Of a stretch of DNA of 64,000 bases, positions 26,070-36,800 are shown piece after piece (the first letter of the stretch is position 1; each line of letters starts with the position of its first letter). The notes below the pieces were generated by a model. That model was not told where the DNA came from and did not search any database. It was given only the letters and a program-made list of their open reading frames with translations. The translations under genes were made by a program, and so were the position numbers. The stretch comes from Branchiostoma floridae (Eukaryota > Chordata > Leptocardii > Amphioxiformes > Branchiostomatidae): the NCBI RefSeq assembly GCF_000003815.2, contig NC_049995.1:9699370-9763369 (forward strand). Reading direction: 5' to 3'.

Positions 26070-26346
26070 TGACGTCATTTCCTGTTCTGTGGACTTAGGG
26101 ACCAGAGAGCTCAAAATTTGATGACATCATCTCATGTTCTGTGAGCTTGGGGACTGGAGAGCTCAAATTTTGATGACATCATTTACTGTTCTGTGGACTT
26201 GGGGACCAGAGAGAGCTCAAATTATGATGACATCATTTCCTGGTCTGTGGACTTTGGGACTAGAGAGCTCAAAATTTGATGACACCATCTCATGTTCTGT
26301 GAGCCTGGCGACTGGAGAGCTCAAATTGTGATGACATCCTTTCCTG
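26019..26346 (+). repeat. About six 52-bp units grown from the GEMIN7 stop region
   Basis: Each unit runs GACATCATTTCCTGTTCTGT through GGACTTGGGG, a GAGAGCTC block and AAAATTTGAT. The first unit is coding (DIISCSVDLG onward) and includes the TGA stop at 26067-26069; later units lie in the 3' UTR. Units have diverged by point changes and small indels. Confidence 0.9.
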
Positions 26347-26546
26347 TTCAAACCTGCAGCTGGGCAACTTAGTTGAGAGCTTAAGATATTTGAATAGTTG
26401 GATGCTTTTGATACGGATACACCTTGAAGTAGAAAGAACATAAGTTAAAAGAATAGAATGACTCGAAAACATTAATGACAGACAAATTAATGACAGATAT
26501 ACAAACTTTTCATAGGTTTAGAAATAATGGACCAATATGTGGTGGC

Positions 26547-26552
26547 AATAAA
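26547..26552 (+). terminator. Poly(A) signal of GEMIN7
   Basis: AATAAA 478 bp after the GEMIN7 stop, just beyond the tandem array. Confidence 0.6.
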
Positions 26553-26674
26553 GTAATTATTGTCCATTTATATATACTTGTTGCAGTTGTGTGTTTTGTG
26601 TTAAATTGTGCCCTATAATTAAAAGGAGTAGGATACGTTTGATCAAGGAGGTTCTTGGTTTTGATATTGCGTAC

Positions 26675-26707
26675 TGACGTCTTATACCGGATTTTTATAA
26701 GACGTCA
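26675..26707. repeat. 12-bp perfect palindrome with CRE-like arms
   Basis: TGACGTCTTATA and TATAAGACGTCA are separated by 9 nt. Each arm carries a TGACGTC core, so this is either a hairpin element or a pair of CREB/ATF-like half sites between GEMIN7 and the NRF-6-like gene. Confidence 0.5.
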
Positions 26708-27603
26708 TTTGCGTCATGTTGGATCATGTGTGTAAGACTTAGGTCACATTTCCGAAACGGCTCCCCGGTCGGGATGTTGGTGGAAAGAAAAAAATAAAAT
26801 TGTTTACCAAGAAATATACACAAATTGTGCTACTGACTACTTTTTTTTTACGTTCTGTGTGTTTCGTTGCCTTTCTTATCATATTTTTCGTTGTGAAAAG
26901 CCACCTGGCCTGGCCATGGGTTGGGAATTGGGACCTATGCATTAGAGGGGTACTAAACACTAGAAGGAGTGTTACTTTCCATTAGATTATGGATCAATAA
27001 ATACATAATCTGACGACTTTTTTGCAGAATTCTACTTATTCTGATTTGTATACGTGTTTCTAAAACAATACGACACTCAATAAACCCATGCAGACCCTCT
27101 CCATGCATCTACTATACGTATCTTAGACACTGCCATTATCTTGAGTATTTCAGCATAAATGAGGGGAGATATATAAGCACACAAACAAGGCCAATTGTTT
27201 TCAATATATAAAAAAAGCATAACAATTGTTTTTCCCTTTATAGTCTCTAAATTGGTTTTGTAATATAACTTTTGTCACACCTTGTCATGCTAAAGACCGA
27301 TATTGCTCTATTACATTAAAAGGGTAACGTTACTTGTCAAGTTTAGAATACTAGTTATATTTACATGCACACAGAACTAGTGGGTACTTTATCGTATAAT
27401 ATAAAGTGTTACACATTTTTAACAGAACTTATATCTATCAAAAATTGCATTCTCATAGAATTCCTTCAAACACATCAACATGTAGCCTGTGTTTACACAA
27501 TCTCTCGCTGGATGGAGTTAATTACATCCTCCCCGATCGTAGAGTCGGCCGCTAGGGGCGCGATTTTAGTCAGGCAAACCAACATGCTGCTGTAATGTAA
27601 TCA

Positions 27604-27829
27604 TCCACCAATAAGATCGCTTGAAAAGATTCAATAAGTATTCAAGCTACATTTACATATCTATGCAACGATTGGCTTCCACGTGATTTCAGCCATACGT
27701 TCCCTTGCACACGGTACATAAAACACCATGGAACAGCTTTTGCTTCGGTTCTCTCAAAAGTGACCATATTTGCTTTATGATATCTCCGTAACAATTCAGT
27801 TGTTGTTGGTGGTGTTTGCCTTTAAAAGC
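27604..27829 (+). promoter_or_regulatory. Likely promoter and 5' UTR of the NRF-6-like gene
   Basis: CCAAT occurs in ACCAATAAG near 27609, its reverse ATTGG near 27671, CACGTG near 27680, and a TATA-like ACATAAAAC near 27717-27725. The last is about 105 bp before the ATG at 27830. The order is reasonable for a core promoter; the start site is inferred. Confidence 0.45.
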
Positions 27830-30800
27830 ATGAAGTTACTGATTGGTATCTGTCTTCTTTTGGTGGCATTTCGAGCGGTAAATGCTCGAAATGTTTGGAG
27901 TCAGCAGATCGAAAACTTCTACCATCTTGTGGGGAAAATTGAAGCCGCTCTGCAAAGAGAAGCGTTGGAAATTTTGAGCAGCTTGGACTTGAAGTGGCAT
28001 GAAGAAATTTGGACCAATGCCAACATGAGTCGGCAGTGTGAGGAGGACATGTTGAAGTTTCGGAAGGATCTGTTTCATCGGGAGAACTACGCTCTACATA
28101 GTAAGTAATGCCTGTAACTCGTACTAAGGTTCTAGAGACCTTCTTTTCGTTTTGTGTTTAACTGAAAATGACAACGGTTGGACTATAATATAAATAGGCA
28201 TGCATTTACATCCAATTTGTGTCTGGTATACATGTTTTTTATTGATGCCGTGGTAATTATAATTTGAATCCCCAGTATCCATATTGGCGTGGTTCTATAA
28301 GCAATGACATATTCATGTGCTTTGCGGGCTTATAAGCTCTTTCGAAGATCTTCACTTCGAGTGTGTGAACAACAGAATATTCTTGGTAGTACATTGTATG
28401 TCAAAGGCCAAGGCCCAACAGACGTAAACAGTCTCGTCTCGGCCATTGTTTTGATTTCCTTAACAATGTCCAGAACGTAAAAGCGCCTGCAAAATGGCGG
28501 AATGTTTACGTTTAGGGGGCCTCCACCTTTGACATATTACCCAGAACTCCTGCCATCCGAACATGCGAAGTGAACTCTGCGACATATATTTAGACAATGG
28601 TCGAACGCGACTGTACACGTCTGAGGGGCATTCAGCTTTGACATATTACCCAGGATTCCTCTCGCCCACACAAGCGCACTGAAATCTGTGAAAGGGTTTA
28701 TTGATAACCATTTCCATCTCACAGTGCTAGACGCCTGTGGAAAACCTCCGAGTGGCATTCTGACTGGCAACCTGAACTGGCCCGGCAGTTACTCCCAGTG
28801 CGTCAAAGTGACCAAAGAAGAGAACAACATCACGTTCGACGGGAAGTACTTCATGGCAAATTTGGTTCTTACCGAAAGCAACAACCAGGTAAGATTTTTG
28901 ACACAGTCCCTTTTTGGTTGAAATGCTTTATTTTTTGTCACGATTATTTTCTGAAATCATAGAAATTGAATGATTATTAAAACTCAGTTGTAGATTCTTG
29001 TAGATGAAGGAATATCCTCGCTCTCACCACATATAAAGATATTTTGCTTCGAGATGCATTTAAACCTGTCTATAGGGGTCACTCAAGGGACTGTCAAAAT
29101 TTGACCGCTATGGGCAGGTGGCCCCTATAGGCAATACAGCCATTTGACCACCGGCAATAAGTGACAAGACAGTCATCTTCCACTGAGATACTGAGTCTTT
29201 ATTGTCATATATACAAGATTAGTTTAATAAGTTTAACTTGATTTGACTTACCTTAATAAGCTTTATGAAACACTGGATACATTTGCATTACTACCACTTC
29301 TACAATACTGTAACTGCTCCTTTATTTCTGTAGAAGAACATTAACAGAGAAGACATTAACTGAATGAAGACCTTTATTGCACATTTTTTATTTATTTTTT
29401 ATTTATTTGAACTTCACCATATGTGTTTACAAAATGGTAGGGAGGCAAAAACAGGTACTTTGTAACCTTTACTAGTTGCCTCCCGTGCAACTAAATTATA
29501 CAATAATAGAAAAATAATCATAATGATAACGAATAATAACAATTGTACAATCAAATAATAATGATTGTGTCAACGACAATAAAAGCAAATATACAATAAT
29601 ATCAAATACAAAGAAATAAATCATAGAAATAATGGTAAGATGAAATATGAAATATCTAGAAAGGTGTACAACTGGGACACTGACAGTGGGTGACCCAAGT
29701 ACATACATGTACGTCGTTGGAGTTAAATCTGTCGTTGGTAAGAGAGAGATAGTGAACTAGGATTGCTTTCTTAAAGGTATTAATTGTAACAACTGGGGAA
29801 AGTTGTAGAGTTCTAATGTTGAGGGGTAAAGCGTTCCAGATGTGAACGATTCTTTGGAAGAAATAGTTTTTAAACGTAGTGGTGAGACCATTTTTGCCCC
29901 ACTGGGCTAAGTACAGGTCACACGGTAAGAACCACATATATGTAACAATGGAAACAATCATACACATCTATATATGTAGATGTGCGTCTAATCTATTCTA
30001 GGACATTCGACTTCCTCTCGCTTCTTGGTAATTGTATAAATGTAGCTAGCTGTATAGTTGGTTAGAGTTGGTTTATCAAAAGCTGTCAGGAATATAAATT
30101 TCTCTTTACTATTCAAGTATCTAAAGTGGGGATATCTACTTAACACATAGTCAAATAAAATGCTCTTATCGCTAACAAAGGACAATCCATAGTAAAATGT
30201 ACTTCATCTTCTACTTTCCCTAAACTAAGTCTCTCTTTTTCTTTAGTAATTAACAATAAGACCCACTTATAGCCTCAAATAAGTTCAATTGCAATAATAG
30301 TCACAATGTACATTGGGTTGGAAGTTTGGAACTGTCCGCGCGTACCCATAATAAGGATTATGCATGAACCATGAATGAAATTTGGACCAGATTTCACATT
30401 CCAGGAGTTTGGAACAATTGTATGACTACAATTTCTTGAAGAATGTGTCCAAGGTCTAGGTTGTCTGCTTGGCCTGAGCCCTCCTCTTATTCCAAGTTTC
30501 ACAGGACACGTCATCTAGGTCGTGGAGGAGTACCAGACCCTCCCCAAAACCCTCCTTCAAACAGAAGTGCTTCATCTTTTGGATACATTCCATGAACATG
30601 GAAAAGTTCTCAAGTCCACCTTCTTCCTCGTCATCGTCCTCCTCATCGTCAGTGTCGCCATCCTTCTCCTTCTCTGCATGGAGCTGCTGCAGGTTGGCTG
30701 AGACTGGTTGGTTCCAGTCCGTCCCAGTGGTGTCACAGGTGGCCAGTCCCCCCACCACGATTTTGTCCACACCGGCGCTTTGCCCGACCATCGTGCTTCG

Positions 30801-33800
30801 TCCAATGTTGTGCCGCTTCTTGAAACTCTCCAGCCACCCGTTGGAAGCTTTGAACTCTGTCACGCCGAGCTCCTTCGCGAACTTCCGCGCGGCTTCCTGT
30901 AGCATGGGCCCTGAACATGTGACGAGTCGGGTTGTGGTGTCGCGGTAGAACTCCCAGCACAGTCGGTTGATTTCCTCATTGCCGGTGTTGCAGGTCCTTC
31001 TCTTCTTGCCGGTCGGGGCGTTGTTCTCGAAGTCCTCAAGATGCTCTTGTTTTCTCTTTACGATACGCTGGATCTGAGTCCGGCCGACACCGAAATCAGC
31101 CGCTAGCTGACGGGACGACTTGCCGTTCTCGGAACGTCGGATGACCTCGATTTTCTGTAGCAACGTCAATGCGTGTCTCTTGGGAGTCGAAGCCTTCGCC
31201 ATCGTACGTCTGAATCAAAACTGACAGACATTTGCTTGGTTCTATTGTCTTTTATACAGTTGGAATTGTCTGAACACAGAAGTCAGCGCCGCCATTTTCC
31301 TTTGTTTCTCAATCAGTCAGCTTTGGTCACCACGCGAGTCACCAGCAACTTTGCCAATCGAATCGACGTGTCGTGTAAATGCCGCTAGTTGTCGGCAAAG
31401 ATTTGACGTTTAATCAATACTGATCACAAGTTCATAATCATTTCTAAGTGTGAAACCGCCACCAACAACTCTCCTTTGTTTATGAAGGCTTGGCTGGACT
31501 TGTCTGCATAATGCAGTGCATGTGCCATTATTCCGAGATGGTCACGACGAAATAAAACTTTCTCTACTAGGATTATTTCTTTGACAAAAATCCAACGTAG
31601 TTACTAGTGTAGCTTCCACATACATTAATTTCATTTAATTAATTTCAATCGTTTTTATACACTGTACTGGTAATTCCATGGAAAGGGATGGTCACTAGAA
31701 TTGAGGGTCTACAGTCCCCAATTGAAACCCGAAATAAACTGGGATGAACCCCTCTTAATTGTATGTCGCGCACGCTGGAATGAAAGCTGCAATGTTATTT
31801 TGTTGTCTCCGTTCAAGATTAGCACATATTTTTGCTCAGTTTTTTTCTCATTTTTTTCTTCCTTTCCAAATACATAAGGTCAGTGACCTGGAACAGACGG
31901 CTGTTACCATGGTAACTGGGAAAGTAGCAGACACCTCGTGGTGTTCGATTACACAATGTAGCAAGTGGCAGGACAGGGTTGGAGAGGCTGGTCACCATAT
32001 ACTAGTACAATGTATATCATTGTCTTTGAGTATCAATTAACAGCTACAGCATTTTGTTAGGCTAGTCCATGTGAAGTTAAACATTAGCATTTGTTTGCAA
32101 ATGCAACATTTTTATTGTTTTTTTTCCAGACCAACATCCCAATGAAACTAGGCCTGTGCGTCCCTAGTTCGTGCACTGAGAATGACGTCATTTTGCAGAT
32201 AGAAAACAGTAAGTAATATGTTGTAATCATGGGATATATCTTATGCTACTCAACGTTTTTACGGAACAAGTATAAAACCGTTTCTTTTTTGTTTGTTTGT
32301 GTATGTGTTTATCAAATTTAAAGCTGCACATAAAATGTATACTTGACGAATGAATTGTATTAAAAGAATGGGGTTTAAGTGAATGGATTGGAAAATGCTT
32401 GCATTATCTATTTTCTTTTTTGTTAACCATTATTCCAGATCTCTTTATCTGTTTGTTTCTGATGATGTGTCAAAACTGTACTGTTGAAATGTTATCCAAA
32501 ATGGATACATGACGTTTAGAGTGAAAGAATGAACCTTGAATCAATAGAATAGGTTTGAAAATGACTTTTTTATTTATTCATTAATCTATGTTTTTTACTT
32601 ACCGTTATTCTAGATCTCTTTGTCTGGTCAATGGTTAATTGGAGAGTCCTAAAAGTTACTGCGTACTTACCGGAAGTCGCACCAATTAATCCATGGACAG
32701 TGGCTGCGATGTAAGAATTTCGTTGCGTTCTTAACCGCGCAGCCTTTCTTTGTGTAATACATGTTGGAGTTAATATAATTTCACCAAGCAGTGACTACAT
32801 TTTAAAGGTAAACACACGTATATCCAAATTTTCGATGGCTATCAGTTCATATTGTTCACGGAGGACCTAGTTCTCGCGAGAGTTGCGAGAACGAGGTCGA
32901 GACTTGCGTGGATCTTCTGCCCCTTACCTCGCCTCCTTATTATTTTTTACGGAATAGGGGTACGTGTGTGTATACCTGTATGAAAATTCTATCAAATGGG
33001 CACATACGTGACTAATAAATCTCTTCAACGATGTCGGAGTTGTTTTGTTTTTTAAATTGATACTTGTTACCAATCGAACGACGTGGTGTTTCTACGTATG
33101 TACGGTTTATGTGTATTTACCAACGGAAACAATTTCTGCGTTGTGATAAAATCTTTTCTGCAGTTTAATCTGTGCGGCAATTTGCATATTGCAACTGGTT
33201 GGTACGACATATGATGTCATGGTTGTACGACATCGGAAAGCAGCCACCGAAAAGGTGCGTTATTGTCGCTTTATGATTAATCAGTGAGTTTTTCTAGACT
33301 AATTAGGTGGTAACAGCCTCAAGTTTTAGTAGTAATTTCGCTCTACTGCATCGCTGTAGAAGCCAGTTAATTGCACAATGGATTAACGCACACTTCTGTT
33401 AACTGCACGGAATCCCAAAATCCCAAAACGGTGTGGTCCAGCTGGATAACTTCGCATAATTGCACCAGCTGGATAATTCTACGAAATTCACTGGCAAACA
33501 GGCCGTGCAATTAAGAGGCTTCTACTGTATATTGAAAACGTTTAGTACATGTAACGCTAGTTCGCCTTTATCTGCGGGTAACCTATAACTGTTGTATGTA
33601 TTTAACCCTATTCAGACCGGGCTTTTTTGGTCATCCCTGGACCGGGGGGGGGGGGGGGCTTTTGAGGCCCTCCACTTCTAAGTCCTCTAACTCTTGAACG
33701 ACGTGCCGTAGGGCCACCAATTTTTTAGGACATGATATCAACACAATATCTGACGAGAATGTGACGTTGGACGTTACGTTGACGTAAGATGACGTAATTA

Positions 33801-36800
33801 TGACGTCATCAATTTGATTACATTGGCCGGACCCATGAAAAAAGGGTATTCTCAGAAAACTTCAAGTTATACTACAAAAATGTAGCAACAAGTGCAGATA
33901 ACAGAATAATAATGTTTATTACGACTTGTATTGCCAATAGCAACATCGATGACGTCATTATGACGTCATAAAATGACGTCATGCACATCTAAGATACGAG
34001 TTAGGCTCCGCCATATTATATCCAACACCTTGAATTTTTTAAACTACTTTTTTTGCAACAAATAATCACAAAGGGGAATGGAAATAGACTAAATTCATTC
34101 ATTTAGATGGTTTTTGATGAAAAAATACCAGGTAGTTACAAGTTTTAAGGGATAATTAGCTTGTTATTCTTGATGTTGCCATACGGTCCGCCATCTTGTT
34201 TTTTGGGCTGATGTCGTCATCAAATTAGCATAATTTATGCATATATAATCATGAAAGATATGCTAAATAATATAAGATTTTATTTATGTAACAAAATAAC
34301 AGTATTATAGCAAATAAATGTGAAAAATACATTGTTAGAACCAAAAATAGTGATTTTTGGCAAAACTGCCTGTCAGCAAACTGTCAGCAAAATATTGAAA
34401 ATTTGTCAAACTTCGTATAATTGTTGCCAACAATATTTTAGGAAAACTTACCAAATTTGGTGGCTTTAGCGTAAGGCGTTCTGGCGTTATAGGACATCGA
34501 AGTTGGCGCGGCCCTCAAAAGACCCCCCCCCCCCCGGTCTGAATAGGGTTACGAACAAGGTATCATTTGGGGACAAAAAATCGACGGGCGGTACAGAATA
34601 CAAACTGCAGAATTTTGGAAATTAAGTGCACTTCAAAAACACCGTCCGTTGACTAGTTCGATATACCTAAACCCCATTTTGTCCATACAACGGATATAGT
34701 TTAACCAGCGGATAATGGCGAAGTCGTGTTACCAACTATACTTAGAGAGCACGGCTAGGGTTGAATTATGTTATCATATTGACAGAGCATCTTAGGGGGT
34801 GGCTACCAGACACCATCGTGCAAAACAACTTGAAAACTGGATATATGAGAAATTCTTGTACACAACGAAAATTAAACTTACTTGCTTATGGTTTCGGTGT
34901 CTATCAGACACCTTCTTTAGAGCTTCTGACTGGGGTCTGCTTCTCGCCGCTATATGTAGCCAATGTAGGTGGCGCGCTTTTGCGACGAGAAGATTATCCC
35001 AAACGTGTCCAAGTTTGTATCCCCCTCGTCCCGATTCATCACTGGGGTTGACTTTCTTTCTGAAAAGCACTACCTACATCGGCTACATATAGGGGCGAGA
35101 AGCAGAACTTCAGTCAGAAGCTCTGAGGAAGGTGTCTCATAGACACCGAAACGTAAGCAAGTAAGTTTGATTTTGGTTGTGTACAAGAATTCTCCTTTAT
35201 CCTATATTCTACCAACCTGATAATATTATTTTCGGAACTTGAAAACTGTTAACTGAACACACGATTTGTGTTGCTTTCATTAGACTCCAGAAGCAATTGC
35301 AAACGGCGCCAAATCACATGAAGTTAGTCCCGGACAAGAAGGTAACGACACACTTTGTAAAAACAACTTGTTTGTATTCGAACAAAGTGAAACAATCGTC
35401 AATAAGACATAGGAATTTTCTTTTACACAACCAGTTTTTCTCACCTGCTGACATTTCGATGTCTGTCAGACATCTTCCTCAGAGCTTCTAACTGGAATTC
35501 TGCTTCTCGCCGCTACATGTAGCCGATGTAGGTGGCGCTTTTGCGGCGTGAAGAACACTATCCCAAACGTGGCTCAGCTTGTCTCGGCTACATATAGCGG
35601 CGAGAAGCAGAACTCGGCTCCGAGGAAGATGTCTGATAGACATCGAAACGTCAGCAGGTGAGAAAAACTGGTTGTGTAAAAGAAAACTCCTATGTCCTAT
35701 GATCTACCAACCTGATGAAATTATTTTCGGAAATCGTCAATAAGGTGTGAACGTAGGAAGAACATATCTGTGATAAGTTTTCCTATGAATCCTAATAAGC
35801 AGCATCACTGTAATGCCTCTATATGCTTACATTATGCACGCCGCTGTGTACATTAGGCTATTATATAATAACGATTCGTTTTGTTATCATGTTGTTGTAG
35901 CGTTTACTGTAGTGCAGGACTATTGGTATTATTTCAGCTTTGTTTTTGTTGTTGCCTTTTTTCAATATGTAAATCCCTAGACTGATTGAAAAAAAGGTAA
36001 ATTTGTTTGTTTTGTCCTGGTTAGATAAATAAAAGGAAAGTGAAAGGTTTTATGGAACTCTTATTAAAAGGGCGAAATCCCCATAGCCCTTTATCAAGCT
36101 ACTCAAACACCAAAATTCTATACCATTAGACTTGTCCAATGGTATTGTGTGCGAGTAAGAAAAAGTACGTCTACTTGTTTTTTATGACCAAGCCATTAAC
36201 ATAATCATAATCTATAATCTCTCTCTATAGTATTGTGTGCGAATAAAGAAAACTGCTCATATCTACAATGATACGTAACATTCAACCTAAGATCTGACTG
36301 GCTATAGGCTATAGATGAAAGATGAAGGTGTAAGAAAGAAGAAGGAAACACGAGCAAAAACAATTTGTTTTTCTGTATCAGGAAAAGCATAACTGCATGG
36401 CATTGTATCATCTTTCAATGTAGGTATTTCATGTCGATTGCTCTTGGCCTTCTCCGTCTATAACAACATCGAGAAGCTTCTCAGTACCAAGCAGTCACCT
36501 GACAGTATCACCTGTCTACACGGCATCCGCTTCCTCAGTCTTACCTGGATCGTCTTGGGACACACCTATTACTTCTCACTCGAATCTGTTGGTAAGTATT
36601 AACGCCATATATAATTTTTCGTTAAGCTGCGGTCCCAAATGCAGCGTAGCTAGGCAGGGATGTAACCTCGAATGGGCACCGAAACGACAAATTTGTCCCG
36701 GTGGACTGCCGGATTCTTAGGGTGTACCTCACGACTTGTATACGGTGTCTATTTGTTGCCGGGGCCCGGGTTCATTTTAAGCCCGACTTAAATTCAACCC

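Noticed and set aside
34761-35092. Overlapping frames of 92-97 residues on both strands
   Set aside because: They fall within the palindromic retroposon, whose symmetry creates mirrored frames.
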